A stretch of 64,000 nucleotides of DNA from Earliella scabrosa (Eukaryota; Basidiomycota; Agaricomycetes; Polyporales; Polyporaceae), in contig JABYQQ010000015.1 of the NCBI GenBank assembly GCA_022605405.1, positions 1,265,148 through 1,329,147 on the forward strand. Direction: 5' to 3'. The notes beneath the pieces are model-generated. The model did not search any database. It worked only from the letters and a program-made list of their open reading frames with translations, and had not been told where the DNA came from. This document shows positions 22,810-36,882 of this stretch, piece by piece (positions within the stretch are counted from its first letter, which is position 1; every line of letters starts with the position of its first letter). The translations under genes were made by a program, and so were the position numbers.

Positions 22810-23900
22810 TTGTCCGTTCTGCTCGCTGGCTAGCTACCTGTCGCGCTTCGCCCACACGCTCCACAAGCTCGCCTCGCGCATCCTGAACGTACCCACTCTC
22901 AAGTCCATGCGGCCACGCTTACCGCCCCGCACATCAAGTTCTCCCCCGCTTGGGCGAGCATCGCACCAGTGCTCGATCGACAAGTCGGCGAAGCTGTGGA
23001 GGGTAGTGCGAATCGAGTCACGAACTTAGAGGTGCATTCACAGGTGCGTTCCCGCTCTTTGTAGGTGCTCCTGAACGACGGCGGCGTGCGGAGGAGGGCG
23101 AGCTCCTTACATCATCCACGGATAGATCTCGCACAGCCGGAGGGGCCGACTCTGTCCATGATTGGACTGCAACAGCCTGAGGTACGTCACTTGCATCTAC
23201 ATGCTCGACCGTCACCTCATGCGTTCCCTGCGCCGATCTAGCGGGGTAGCGTGTTCGGCGCGGAATCATGCATATCGTGCGCAAATCCCGCATCCCGCCC
23301 ATTTGCTCGTATCTGACCTCAGGTCGCGTGATGAAGCCATCGTCGTGGGCGACCTCCGACCACCTCCTGCCTCACGCACGTCGACGACGAGGATGTCAAG
23401 AGCAATACCCATGACCCCAGAGTCGCGCGCGATGTCCGACATCCACTCCCACGACGCTCGCATACACCCTCTCGCACGACATTCCCTGATCGTCGCCCTC
23501 GGGCCAGCTTGATATACGACCTCTCCGTCATCAGCATACGCCGCGTCTGTCTACCCATGGCTTGCAAACTCGCAATAACTCCGACCACTCCCGACATGGC
23601 CCCCAATTCTCAGGCGTTTTGCTCGCGCGCTCACTGGCAAATACGACTCCTGGTGCTTCTCTCCGCCGAGACTCAACTGTGATTAGAATGGGTGGATATT
23701 GGAGACGAAAGAGGTCGATGGTGCGGCAGCGCGAGAGGAACAGGAAGGTATGGCAAGTGTCCCATACGTCTCGCCTGTGTGCGATGGTACGTCAGGCTAT
23801 GCCTGCTCCTTCTGCATTCCCATTTCCTGACTCCGCGCCCCAGATCCAATGGTGCGCGACGCCGATGCGTTACAACCTAAGTCGTGCAGTTGCGAACCGA
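22810..23900 (+). pseudogene. Decayed gene copy B of a locally repeated family
   Basis: Shares ordered blocks with copies A (12765-14260) and C (23905-25510): the CATCCTGAACGTACC motif near 22880 and in copy A near 12805, the DDEDVK-coding block at 23373-23430, the CGACATGGCC block at 23578-23650 and the GTGCGATGGTACGT junction near 23780. No uninterrupted coding frame remains, and stops occur in every frame between the blocks. The identity of the ancestral gene is unknown. Confidence 0.4.
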
Positions 23901-23904
23901 TAGA

Positions 23905-25510
23905 CAATCCCAACCTCATTGCGGCGAAGCGTAGCGGTGAATCATAGGAACACCCCCGCTCATCCAAGTTGTCCTCCGCTCGAAGCTACGAGCCTAGCGC
24001 CAATGCTCGATAGCAAATCTGTGGAAGTACCTTGCGAATCACAAGCTCAAGGTGCGTTCACTCTTCTCGTGCATGCGATGGAACGTGGTGCAGAGGGGCT
24101 TGAGCTTCTGACTTTATGCGGAGATAGACCTCTGCCAGATGAGCACATATCCCGACGGGCGGAGGGTCCGCTCTGCATGAGAAGATGCTCGCTCGCCTGA
24201 GAGTTCACCCGGACCACTGGTTTCTGGTGCTCTGCACAGGTACGTCAGTTGTATCCATATCCCAACCGTGTCCTCATGCGTTCCCGATGGTGCGTAAATC
24301 CGACATCCTGCCCATGTCAACCTAGCGGACGACTGCGGGCTCGGGTAGTCGTAGCTTTCCGGAGACGAGGCCATCTTCGCGGCGGGCGATCACCACCGTT
24401 CGTCTCGCGTCACTTTTGTCGCTATAGCTGGAAGGGCACGCTGCACGCGTGTCCGCTAGGTGGGTCGCTCATCCTCCGCATCGTGTTGTCTCGTGGGCTC
24501 AGACTTCCGTTCCGTGTAGTCGCATACTGGAGTCGAAAGAGGCGGTTCTTAGGCCAGGAGGATGACGAGATCAAGTGAACTTGGCTGATGCTCCTCTCCC
24601 CTTACTTCGCGGTCCCACTGTGGGCCCATCTTAGCCAGCGTTGTCGTCCTTCTCCCTCTGCGGAGCTAGTTCGCGGACCTCATCCAGGCCTCTGACAACG
24701 GTTCTCCGACCGCCGCCGACCTCCTCCGCGACATTGACGCTCCCGCTGCCATCAGCTGCCCCGATCTCTCCCCATCACAGCACATACCCCAGGATCCAGG
24801 TATTGCGCCGCTCGTCCAAGACGAGCATCCTCAGCCGGCGTCAAATACTCGTACATCGCCATACTTAACGAGAGCGTCATGGCCACCTCGACCATCCATG
24901 CCGCTGATTCCGATATCGACACGTTCTCTAACCTCGCGCGCCGACCGAATCATGTACACGCTCAAGATCGTGTGCGTGCTCGAGGTCGTGGAGCATACTT
25001 AGTCAGACCGCGGTCACTACACGCGCTGCGCATTTCGGACAGGGGCGAGCGAGCTTCGCGCGATGCTATGCTCCTATGTCCGTGATGCCCACCTCTCGCA
25101 CGACTTTTGATGGTCGTACTCGGGCCGGCTTTATATGTGTCCGTCTCCAGCACCCGTCACGTCCTGTCTCGAACCACTCACGACATGGTCCTGGTGTTCA
25201 GAGCTCTCGCTCTCGCTCCCACTGGCAAACGGGTCCTGTCCGTGTTCTCGACGGCGAGCGCGTATCTTCAATACTTCCGTCTGCCGTGGGCTCCACCGGG
25301 ATCTCGACAGGATGGAGCGGAAGGTCAATGTGCGGAGCGGGAGGGGAAAGGAAGGTGCTCGCGATGGTCACACATATGTTATGGCTTGGACGATGGTACA
25401 TCAGGACACACCTGTTCCTTGTTATGCTCCACTGCGGGCGAGCTCTGTGAGCTGACCTGGTTGTCCCGACGTTGTCTTGCAGGTGTACCGTTGCGCTCGA
25501 CGCTATAGCA
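23905..25510 (+). pseudogene. Decayed gene copy C of a locally repeated family
   Basis: Directly follows copy B. Shared blocks include CTCAAGGTGCGTTCACTC at 24045-24062 (copy A near 13083), the piece reading ACGCTCAAGATCGTGTGCG at about 24957 (copy A near 13553), 25166-25235 and 25388-25420. It appears to be composed of at least two broken pieces. No product can be predicted. Copies B and C lie head to tail, and copy A lies about 10 kb away in the same orientation, which suggests old segmental or tandem duplication followed by decay. Confidence 0.35.
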
Positions 25511-28500
25511 AGCCGGTAGTCCTCGTCTCGCACTGATTTTGCCAAAGTGTAATGCACGCCCGTAGAGAACTTTGGCATACGCGTCCGCATATCCTGATAG
25601 GACACATCGAGCATCTACTACTAGTCATCCTTACCTACCCGAGCGTCATTGGCATGGGTGCGGAGGCTCCACCTCAAGTTGACTTTGCATTTCAGCTGTG
25701 GTAGCTCCGGTGGTCATGCCAGTTTTGACTCTGCACTAGATCGTAGTTGTACCAAGTTGAGGTCTTCCTTCGTTCCGTGAAGCATGACTGGCGGATCGTC
25801 TGGTGGTCTGGGCTTACGCTCAGAGTGTACTCTGTCGCCATAGGTTATGTACTAACGCAGGCGTCGCGGCTAGCATTGCATTCTGACCAATCCGATGGGA
25901 TGCGCCGATCCTGTGGATGTGTTGAGACTCGGAAGCTATGTGCACACTTTCCGCGCTGAGCGCTGAGGCTGCCGCAACATGAATAGCGGGCGGGCCGCGG
26001 AGTGTTCGTGTGTGAATTGAAGTTTGAAGAAATCTCGGTTGGGCTCCATAGCCTAGTAGCCATGCTTCCGGGTGCTAGATGACCTTGCTGGTGCCGTCCC
26101 CTGCCAGATATTCGTGGAACTCCGAAAGTACTCACAAGGAGCCGGTAGCCGGTCAGCCGCATCTCCACGGAGATTCGGAGAAGGATGGGAGCGCCGTCTC
26201 TGCCGGCGGCACCTTAGTCCAAAGCGCAAAGAGGGACGTGGCAAAACTATGACACGCCCACCAGATAAATTTGGAGAACACGATGTGTACGCCGCTTGCC
26301 TGTTGAACATGGACGTCAGGAGACGAGTAGTATATACGCACGAGTAAGTCCTCCTGATGGGCCGCCCGAGGATACCGTTTCGTTGAATGCCTAGCATCGT
26401 CGCCGAAAAGTCCTTTCCTCGGACTGGTGGGGCCGGAAGAACCGCCCAAATATATCCCCATACAGATCCTGCCACAGATCACCAAAGTAACAGGGGTCCT
26501 TCTAGAGGCGAGCGGAGGATAGCTGCTCCGTCGGAACGCTGGTAGTGCACGCTTGCAAAGCCGACACGTACTTCGCGCGTTCACTAACGGCAGCGTCGGG
26601 TGCATTGGAAGAAGGGGGAGTGATCATGTTTCTAAATGGACTGTAAGAAGGACCGCGGGGAGTCAGGAGGAGACGATTCGTAGAGGAAGGTGTCAGATAG
26701 CACTTAAAAGCGATGCATGCTCGTAAAGTCGTGAGAGGGCCTAACCAGTTGGATGGCATGACTTGGCGGTGTTCCTGGTTGCTATTGAGGGTTCAGTAGA
26801 CTGCTGCTCCCGCTTGCGAGTCCCTCTGTTAGTATACACACCGCCAAGAAGTCCGCCGCAATCAACACGACCACAAATCACACCTGTCCGTGAATACGAA
26901 GCGGCGCGAGTGACTAGTATGACCGACAACATCCCGACACCAATAGGATGCGAGCCGCGTTCTCGAGAAGAGTTGTGTGCTTCCTAGTTGCCTGTGAAAA
27001 GTTCTATCAGCGCATTTTGGCCCCGCGTCGTTTGCTACATACCTTATACGACCCGCGAACCATCGTATCCCCTATGTTGGTAGAGACACTACTCATTGCA
27101 ACATCATCAAGAACCACCAGATTGGTAGTGCATCTGAGTCCGCAGCGCCCGAAGACCGAGCAGCCCGCCGATCTTCTCTAACGGCATACGGCTCGACACT
27201 AGAGCCCGTCCACGGACCTATTTCGCGTACAGTATTGCCGAGTTGAGCATCCCGCGGACGATCAGCCCTGAGCGTGGAGCCTATTGCACCTTCGAGTAAC
27301 AAGCGAAGCAATCGCCGCCGAATTTGAGGGAAATACCACAGAAGGGCGCATTAGGAGGATCGTACCGAATTCCCGACTCCGTGTGCCTTCTACGGGAGAA
27401 GTTAGACATGCGTGTACGATTAGATGTTGCGGCCGCCTCGTACCGGTGGCTTTATCAAAGGACGGACATTCTGTTGCGGCACGTCACGTTCACCTTCTTG
27501 ACTGCAGTTAGCTAGTATGTGACAGTGAGCGCGAGACTACCAATCATCCAGCTTTGAATCCAACGGCGTGATTCTTCGAGTATGGAAACAGGAAAGGCTA
27601 CAGCCCTCGGAGAGTGCTGGCACCTCTCGCGCGCAGGCGTGTGACGGTGGTCCTGGATAGTGACTATTGATAGCACGTGCTAGGTCGACATTGTCGCTGA
27701 GCGCATGAAAAGGGAGAGTACTCACAATCATCATACGGACGTGCCAGCTCTACTCTAGCGATGCGCTCGCTCAAGCTAGCGTGGCATCTTGAGATCAAGC
27801 AAGGACATTTGAGCGTATATGCTCGCGAGTTGACAGCCGCGAGACGAGAGCGCGAAGTTCCTACGTAAAAGACCATGGGATAAGTTGGCCGGACGTGAGT
27901 GGACCCACAGAATCTCTTGATGGACAAGAATCATTCGTCTCACTGCTATGTGTGAGGCAGCGCTGCTCCAAACGTGAACTGCTTCCAGGCCCGTGTCCGT
28001 CGGTGCCAGCATCGTAGCTGCTATTCCTGCGTAAACCACTTAATACAAGTATGACGGTAGGAGGGTTGATTGGCAACCTACACGTCAATACGGCTCTACG
28101 GCTCCGGCCATCCGATGTTGGAGATGAATCGGAGGTAGTCAACATCTCAGCCTCAAGCTCAGTTCCAAAGAAGCGGGGGCCCACTGCGCGTCAGTTACGT
28201 CTCGTCCGGGTCTAGATATTGCGATAAAGGCAGAGCTGCTTCCAGTTCTGGTTCCTGTTGAACCAAGTCAAGTCGCGCCAAACGGGCCAGAACCAGCCTC
28301 CGAGTACAGCGAGCATGACGGGCACGCAAGAGTTTCAACGCACTATCTCCAGCGACCACGCGCTCTTCTACCTTCCTATATAAATGGAATCGTTGGAAAC
28401 TCACACGATGACTGAATCCGGCTGTTGCATTGCACCGGTGGTCTCTTGCCGCGCCGGCCAACCAGTACTACTGACGTGCCGTCACTGGTCGGATCCACAG

Positions 28501-31500
28501 GTGTTTACGACATTGCAGCTGTGCGTTCAATCCGATTGCAGTACGCGCTTCATGTTTATACAGACCTGTAGCATCAGTTTGAGCAACGGTAGTGGTAATC
28601 TGAATTAAGAGAGAGACCCATTCACCGAGGATAGAAGTGAACAATTGACCGCCGTTCGACGGAGTCCGGGTCGTATGGTACAATGCCAGTGCTAGTAGGA
28701 TATGCAACTCAGTGTGATCCTTGTACAATCGAGAGTAGGACTGAACCGCGCTGTCAACTTAATCCTTGGAGGTAATTAGTTCCTAGTGGGACCGAGTTAA
28801 CTCGGACGAGGTGCCAACAGCTGGGTGCCAAATAAATGTCAACACAGTGATTTGACGCGAGGCGCCATGGGAGTTGGCATGTTGATCCTCTTTGTCAGAC
28901 ATTACTTACTAGTACTCGTCTCCAACTCACGCTATTGGTTCCAGAAGGCTAGTCACATTTAACCTACGATTCGTTCTGAGACTGATAGCTCCATTCGTAA
29001 GCCTGATGGACCCCCGCCGGCACGCACTGGCACGAGGCAGTCCGGACTGGGACTCGTAGCGACTCGAAGACTCTCGTCGAGTGACTTAGGTTCGTGTCTG
29101 TTCAAGTCAGACAACGACCACTCTGATGTCGTGCCAACCAATATCAACTATCTATACTAACTACTTAGAGGCGTCAGAACTCAGGGGATTCGCATTAGGG
29201 AGGATCGGGCTAATACTACTGGGTTCGCATAGGGCCGCTCAGCGACCGTTCTACCGCCGCGAACCTGACACTTCCGAAATCGAGCAATTGGGAGCAAAAT
29301 TATAATTCGAGTACTAGCACTGACTTGTCGCATTTATTCCCAAAGCATCCTCAATGCAGGATAAACTTCCACCGGCTCACGCAATCGACCTGAACCTTGA
29401 CAACCGTATCGCAGAAGGGACCCTCTTTCAAGTTCTGCTCGTCGCTAGATATGGCATTGAGGACCTTCTTGGGTAATAGAAATTGACTGCTACATAGCTC
29501 TCACATGGCTCACCTCAGACGTATTTATGCAGGGTCTCCCTCGGCATCGAGTTCTGCCGGACTCTGGACACATAAGGATGTAAATACGCCGGTATCCCGG
29601 ATGGGGAGGGCGTACGGCCCTGCGGTCTCATATTTCCAGTCAAATGGTGTAGACTCAGAGGACACGGCGCCGTCTGTTGTCTCTATTTCCATGCAACCGC
29701 CGTACACTCGACGGGGACTCACATAGCCTGTCCACAGCTGACGTTGTCTGTAGGGCGTTACCAAGCAGCTTACGCTTACCGCCTGCGGAGTTACGCGACT
29801 TACTCTGAGCTCTTCCCAGTCCACATGTTGCCGAGCGCACGTGGCGATCTCGTCCGGCACGCTACTATAACAGTATCGCCTTGTATCAGACGTCTCTCTA
29901 TCATGCAGCTACGGTCGAAAAGAATACTGACCCCCACGCCTGTACAGGATCTCTAAGGACCTCCTCCATCACTACATTACCAGTCCGACCCGGAAAAATT
30001 GCGCCACGGTCATCCACATCACTTCTCTCAGACCCCTTACGGGTCCCAGAGCGGCACGACGCTTCCGTGCATGAGCACCCAATGTAACACGGTCGTTGAT
30101 GCGCGCTCGAGCGTCCGCCGATGCTCACACGACTGGGAGAACAGTTCACACTGGACTGGTTTCCAGAAGGTAAGAACATCCGAGGCGGCATTGCACCCCT
30201 CGTGTAACACTCTAACCTCATGTCCACAAGACGCCAATATTGCCGGGGGGCGGCGAGTACGTAACGCTCACGGTGCGTGCGTCTGCGTATTCTGGGTTAT
30301 GAAAATGCCCGATGACAGACAAGCCATCGCCAATGACGAGGGCGGAAATGAATTGGCTCGAAGCTTCGCTGCAGACGCGATTCCCGAAGTTGAACGTAGC
30401 TGTCACGATCCCAGGCCTACACCCCGATCGGCTCAAGCGTGCCCATGCGGCTACATGAATTCAAAGCTGATACTTAAGACACATTCGTGGTGAGCGACGC
30501 TCACCCTGGAGACGATGGGAACAGCAGTTCCCAGACAATGGTTCGAGGCAATTATAACAATGAACCCGTCCAACAAACTCATGCGAAACGTCCCCAGCCC
30601 TGACCGCCACTAGACTGGGGTTCGCGAAGTGTGCGAAGGGCTCACTAGACCAGGTGCGTGATGAGAACGATACGCAGTACGTTCATGTGGTAGCAGGAGC
30701 TGAGCGCTTGACACTGACGTGCTCGACCCTCGCGATAGGTTCGTGCAAGTCTAATCTAGCGAGATGAATTTGTCGATGGTACGGATGCGGACGGCAATCT
30801 GATAGCGCGCAGGGACGTGGCCCTGCACCGTGCATCGTGTCCTGCCTCGTGCGTGCGCGAGCCAATGACCCAGACGGGAGAACAGGAGCATCGTGCAATC
30901 TGAACCCTGCACCCGGTCTGGGCTCTCGCGAGTGCAGCACGAGTGCAGCCGCATGCAGGGTCCGACGAGGTCGGAGGAATTGCGGGCCTATCGGCGCTCG
31001 CAGGTGTCACCAGCAGCGGTTAGCGGCGTCTCGAGGTCAGGCTGTCAGGCGGGTATGGTATGGTGTTGCGCGGTGGGCGTAAACGACTCAGTTGAGACCC
31101 GGACGGCGGACTCCGCGACGGCGGCCTTGGCAGTGACAAAAAAGGTTCGGACAGGACTCTAATGTGCGGAAGGTAAGCCCTGGGCTGGAAGCTTGTTGTG
31201 GGCAGATGCGGGAGAAGACTAGGGTGGAATCGGTATGGTTGACAAGCATCTATCATTCGCGAACTGAGGCGCGTGATGGCAACATGAGTCTTCGGGGGTT
31301 CTCTGCGACCTAGATCCGCAGTGGCTGGTGCAAACAGAAGGTGATGACTGGGTATCGAAGTTATGAAAGACATCGGGAGGACATGAGGGGCAATGATGAG
31401 CATCGGCTAGTGGCGCGAATAGCAGAGAACTAATCGCAGTTCCAACAATATGGATAAATACTCACAGCAATGATTCAGAGCCTTCAATCGCCACGGCCAG

Positions 31501-33400
31501 CCCGATGTTCAGGTTCGATGAGCGCTGACTACCACGGACAGATAGCGATGCGCTAGCTTGAACCTTGACGGGAACAGCCGTTGCGCGACAGGACGAGTTA
31601 CGGCAGGCGTTCATAATCTGGACAGGGACAGCACGTCAATAAATATGATTTCACGTTACTCCATTGTTCAACCGTTCGCTAGACACCGACGAGCTCCGGA
31701 TAACGGCGACGGCGTCTTCGAAGGCACCGTCAGGAGCTCCTATGAACTCGGACACTCGGACGCTCGGCCGCTCGACCGCTCGCACGTCGCCCAAGGGTCG
31801 AAGCCCTTAGCTTCGCTATTGGTGTGATAGGGAGCGGGACAGACGGAGGAGTGCGCCTTACATGCAAATCTCATGTGTCTGTTCAAGTCCCAGTAGAATT
31901 ACCTCACCGAGACTGGACTTGGAGCACTAGCACTCGCCCACAGGCCGCGGGGGCATCGAAGCAGAAGCTGACACCGGTACAGGGCTCATGAGCCGTGTCC
32001 CGAACGCGGAAGCAGATTCCGGGCGTCCTGTCTGGGCGCTGAACGACGGCCGTCTACCCTCGTGCCAGGGACCGGACACAGGAACATGAGAAGACGTACC
32101 GGCAAAGAAGAGACGGGAGAAGAACGAAGGCAAATGCTACATTGTGGCCGTCTAGAGTGGAAGCCGGTGGACGAGTATAGCTTCTCCGGACGCTCATGCC
32201 GGTGCTCGAAAATGTAGAACCATGGTTGAGCGTTTGCCATGGGGTGAGGGCCATCGTTGCGTGCTTGTGAGCAATGGACCATGAATATACGAGAAGATGA
32301 AGAGGGATACTGGCTCGACTCGATCCCTAGACAGGGGCGCAGACGGGGAAGACTGTTCGAGTGTGGCCAAGGTCCGAGCTGGATCCTGACGCCGACTAGA
32401 GCGTGTCATGAGTGCAACGTACAACATGTCGGACTGTATGCACTGAGAACCGAAGTCAGCGCATCATTCTGCCCGTGACGTTGTCTATAGCATCACAATA
32501 GATGACCTACATTCGAAAGATGGTGATATGTGGACGGCTACAAGTCGCGAACATGCATCCATCACTTGCCGAACGTGCGCGATACGCCCTGTATGTCTGC
32601 AAAGAAGCTGCGGGAGCTTCCGGAGCGCTCCCTTGTGTTGGGACGCTCAGCAGTCACTGTTGAACGTCAGCAGTGACACGTTGGGCTCGACTTGAGTGCT
32701 AGACGAAATATCGTCAGCCGTGCTGCCAAGCTGCCATCGTGCATCGTGCTGAGCATCGCATGTCGCATTGCAGGCGTAAGACTTGACTCACCCCTGACGT
32801 CGGTTACCGGCCGTTGCAGCTCTTCCCGCGAAGCACCCCGTCTATCCGGTCTTCCATGAACCCAATCATGTCCTGCCTCCAAGTGCCAAGGGGAGAGCTC
32901 CGGACGCGCGACGTCCCAAGCCGCACAAGTCCGCATATCCATCGCGAGGCAGTATGGAAGAACCTAGAGCAACGGCACCGCGCCGTCCGAGTGGTCTTCG
33001 AACTCGGGTGATTGTAAATGTTCCGAGGAACCGAGGGGTACTCCGCCCGGGAACAGACAGGTGCGTCGGCAGCAGTAGTACATTGCTGAATTCTCAAGAA
33101 GCAAGTGGTACAGACGGGCGGGATGACAAGTTGTCAAAGTTAAATGACGAGAGCTCCGACCATGGCATGGTGGATTCCGAGCGAAGCGCTCCGGGACTTT
33201 CCAGCCGATTTACGAAGAGTCATGTTAGTACATAGGTGGCGCACGAGAATCTGGGTCGCTTACTGCATGAGAAGCAGTCCCGCAGGGCTTGTTATCATCA
33301 TCGGACCATATCCTCGATGCCGATTGAACAGGCGAGTGGTGGACTTGCAACGAAAGGAGTGCTGCAGCTAATATCTACATAGAAGATCTGGGGCCCCATA
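25511..33400. other. Gene-free tract of lower GC
   Basis: About 8 kb with visibly lower GC than the genic parts and no exon chain, domain or repeat family that I can identify. All open frames are short and unrelated to anything known. A perfect 14-bp palindrome (CCGAGTTAACTCGG) lies at 28791-28804, and a small perfect hairpin at 29095-29113. Decayed transposon DNA is a reasonable guess but no terminal repeats or polymerase motifs were seen. Confidence 0.4.
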
Positions 33401-36400
33401 CGCAAACGTTTCACTTCAGTATAAAGCATCCGACGGTGGTGCAATCGTAGCAACAAGCACGAACCTCGATGCTAACGCCCTGCAGCCCTTCGGATCGTAG
33501 ATACCGCACTGCGATTGTGAGTCTCGCGAAGGCGAAGCTTAGACTTACACTCATTGCATCGACGCTAGAACCCCGTACGCACGATAAGCACCAGAAGCCC
33601 GATCCGGTTCCACAGCTGACGTACCACGGCGGAGACGGACGAAGACCCGTACCCCGACAAACGCGCCCAAGCGAGTGGCATGGTGCGGCGCAGAGCCATT
33701 TCCGCGCTAGCGTGCTGCGTCAAGTTCTTATTCTCGAGTCCGTACGCACATTGAATGAGCATACTCACTGGCGGTCTTGAAGTACGAGCCCACAGCCGCT
33801 TCCGCGATCGGAGCTCACGCACACGCTTAGGCTTGGGGTGCGTCCGCGCTCGGAGTGCGAGAGGCGAGCTTCCATACATCCTGCTCCAGGCGGCGTCGGC
33901 GGTGGACGAGTGGTGTTGGATGGGCGTGTATGCAAGCACGAGCCCGCTCCCCCGTAGCGGACGTCTACATCTGTGCAGAGGAACGTGATCACGAGTGCGA
34001 GAGAGAGCGAAAGAGAAATCGCGCAGTGTACATCCGTCATGAGCCACCGTTCGTCCCTCGCCAACCAAGCTCGTACGACTAATGCATGGTGAGCACGAAC
34101 CTGGCGAGTACGAATCCCGATCAGATTCGCCCGGCCACCGAGTGTCGCGTATCTCGTTGGCAATCTCCCGCGCACGGTGCCGCAAAGGCGGAAAACACGA
34201 GGAATTGTACGTACATACGTCCACCCCCGCGCTAACCCGCGAACCTGGAGCTTCTAGCGTCGCGCTGCGCACGAGCGCTCAGAAGCAGCGCACTGCGATG
34301 ACATCGTTCTGACGACGACGACGACGGTAAATGACCATAAGAACCTAATGCGGACGAACTCGAGCACTCACGCGTACGCCTGGGCACCGGGGGTAGAGAA
34401 ATCATCGCCTCCTGGATATGGAGATGGGATGTGATTCACAGTGAGATTGTACGGGGGAGAGGTAGGAGCCGTATGTAAAGATACCGGAAGGCGCCCCGAC
34501 AATCGACAATTCCAGCTCAATCGGTGTTACGCCAGAGTCCCAACTCGGCCCCGAGAGGGGCGCATTCCCCGCCGTTCGACTATCCTCATTTGCCTTTCAG
34601 CGTGCGCCGCCGCATCCGCCTCCGCCGCAGCCCGGCTGTCACGTTGGGGACACGATGACATACGGAGAGAGTAATGAGATACGTGCACGTAGCGTAAGAC
34701 GCAGGTCGGAAGCGCGCGAGCACCCACCGTACGGCCCAGGTCCAGATATGTACGCGCGAGCGTTCCCAGAAGGGGAGCATGCCCGCGAGAAGGAGGGGCC
34801 GGCGGTATGTGTAGTAGGTGCATCCGGATCTGTGTGCACGCGTAAACTCCGACCGGAAGAAGCAGTAGATGGAATGAATACAGCAACAGCCGCTGCAGGA
34901 GCGACGTACCCGAGCGTCCGAAGGGAGTAAAAGGGCGGGAGAATGGGAACGAAAAGTGCCTATACGGGCTGAAATCTCGAGCATAGCCCGAGCGTCAAGA
35001 GAGATACGAACCGTCGCAAACCGGTGCGCGACATGGCCTTTGTCCGATGCGCGTGTCGAAGGTGGCGTCGCCCTGTAAGCCTGGAGAATGGAAGGGTGTC
35101 GATGACGCACAGTACATGCCGCGTGCACATCTCAAGGGTCGCAGTGATGTGCACATGGCCGCGGGGATGGATCGAGACGGCAATGCACATCCCAGATTGG
35201 CTGTCAGGGTTAGACACCATCTAGTGCAGATGAAGAGCCACAGCCCAGGGGGGCTCGATCCAGAGGTCCGACCGTGCGATGAAGTGCTTCGTGACGGCGC
35301 AGAATAGCCGCATGCAGGCACCACGAGAACGCGATGGCGTAGATGAGAGATGGAAGGAAGGCAGGGTTGCGGAGAAATGAGTCCAGGTGTGACGGGAGAC
35401 ACGACGACCGCCGCTGGGTTCCAGACAGCGTGAGGGAGGTGACTCATCGGTAGGGGAGCATGGGAGCGCAGCTGCGCGGAGAAAGCTCGCCATCGCGCGG
35501 GGAACGCTGCGGGAGTCTGGGAGGGAGAGACGATGACAGCGAAGTGGAAGGAAACGTACGCGAACGCGGGATGCGGTTCACGGGAGTGAAGACTGCTGGA
35601 GCTCGTGTGAGCGTGCATGAACGCTCAGGCGGCGCAGACGAGAAACGGTGATGGGTTCGGACGAGTGCACAGTGAAGGACGGCGTCCGGTGATGATTCGA
35701 CGACGAAGGACTGCGCGTAGCCGGATGGACGCGTTCGGAAGATGGCGGACGCGTAGCCGGGTGCGGAGTGCGCAGGTCGGGCGAGAATAGCGCGTGTGAG
35801 CACCGGGATCGAGAGACCGACCGGTACGCTGCGAGAGATGGCGCTAGGGAGGGAAGGGAATGTGGAGGAAAAGAGAACCGGGAGCATAGCCTGTGTGGGC
35901 GGCCCACCGGGTGGCAAGATCCGAGCGAAGGAGTAGGCAGGTGTCCGACTGAGCCGGTGGAGGCGGACGAACGGCAGGCGAAGGGGAAGGAGACTGGCAA
36001 GACGCGTGGACGGTGACAGAGCGTGCCTTCGCAAGAAGCCGCAGAAAGGGCGATGCCGTGAACTGAACGAGCGAGGAGAGGAGAATGGAGGAGGATGAGG
36101 GCTGATGAGGGACGGCAGGAGGGCGCGGAGTTGGCCGTGTGATGCGTGGGCGGCGGTGGGCGTGGGCTAGTTACGGTGTCATGAGCCGGAAGGCAGGGGT
36201 GGCAGAAGAGACGAGGCTGGACCGGAAGCTGGCATTAGTCGGCGAATAGATCGAGGGCTTGTGAGAGAGGGAGAAGTCGGTGCGGTGCGAGGATGGGCGC
36301 GTGAGGCACCATGAGGCAGAATCGGAATGATATCTGAGACCGGAGGGGGACGGTGTGAGTGCCCAGAAGATTGGAAAGAAGACTAAGAGAACGACTTGCC

Positions 36401-36754
36401 TGCGGCGTCACTTGCAAGGGCTTGCAAGAGGATGGAGGCGTCCAGGTGCGCGGATCTGGCAAGTGATGCCGCTCGGTGTCAGTCCCTCTCGTTCGCCGCT
36501 ATCAGCCTGGCGGTCTTCGCCCGTCCTTGGAAGATTCGTGCTTTCTTGACCGCCTGAGGAGTGCTTCGAGCACGAGCGCGGGCTGGTGAGAAAGCGGGGA
36601 TGTGGCCGGGGGAGAGAGAGGGAGAGACGGGCGATGGCCGGGGGCCTGAGCGCTGACTCTGAGCACTGAGCAGGGATGCACGGCAACACCCGAGCGAGAT
36701 CCCAGGCAGATGCGATCGGCGGGAGAAGCCGAGCGAGATGGTGGTGAGGACATT
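33401..36754. other. Non-coding tract with strong purine bias on the + strand
   Basis: No gene is supported. From about 34900 to 36750 the + strand is strikingly G/A-rich, with many GGAGG, GAGAG and GGAAGG runs, and this produces long minus-strand open frames (for example 36034-35444) that are Ser/Pro/Arg-rich and lack any domain. A (GAC)n microsatellite of about six units occurs at 34311-34327. The bias reverses to C/T-rich just after the inverted-repeat element at 36755-37188. Confidence 0.4.
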
Positions 36755-36882
36755 GGATGACTTCCCATAACGATCTACGGCTCTACGGACGTCCGTAAAT
36801 CTCTAAACTGGCCTGTTGGCCGAGATGCCGACGCCGATACAAGGTCCGCTGATGGGACAGAGCTCCGTAGACACCGCAAGCG

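Noticed and set aside
28791..28804. Perfect 14-bp palindrome CCGAGTTAACTCGG as an operator
   Set aside because: There is no neighbouring gene and palindromes of this length are expected occasionally by chance.
29060..29125. tRNA-like T-arm (GTCTG-TTCAAGT-CAGAC) with an upstream hairpin
   Set aside because: The seven bases after the arm have no complement about 65 bases upstream, and no D-arm or proper anticodon arm can be drawn.
31750..31790. Short GCTCG-rich tandem pattern
   Set aside because: Only three imperfect units of about 8 bp; too short to call a repeat element.
33565..34272. 235-codon minus-strand open frame
   Set aside because: No motif, no splice context and equally long frames on the other strand; typical of GC-rich non-coding DNA.
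35444..36034. 196-codon minus-strand open frame
   Set aside because: It is Ser/Pro/Arg-rich, has no domain, and is explained by the strong purine bias of the other strand, which removes stop codons.
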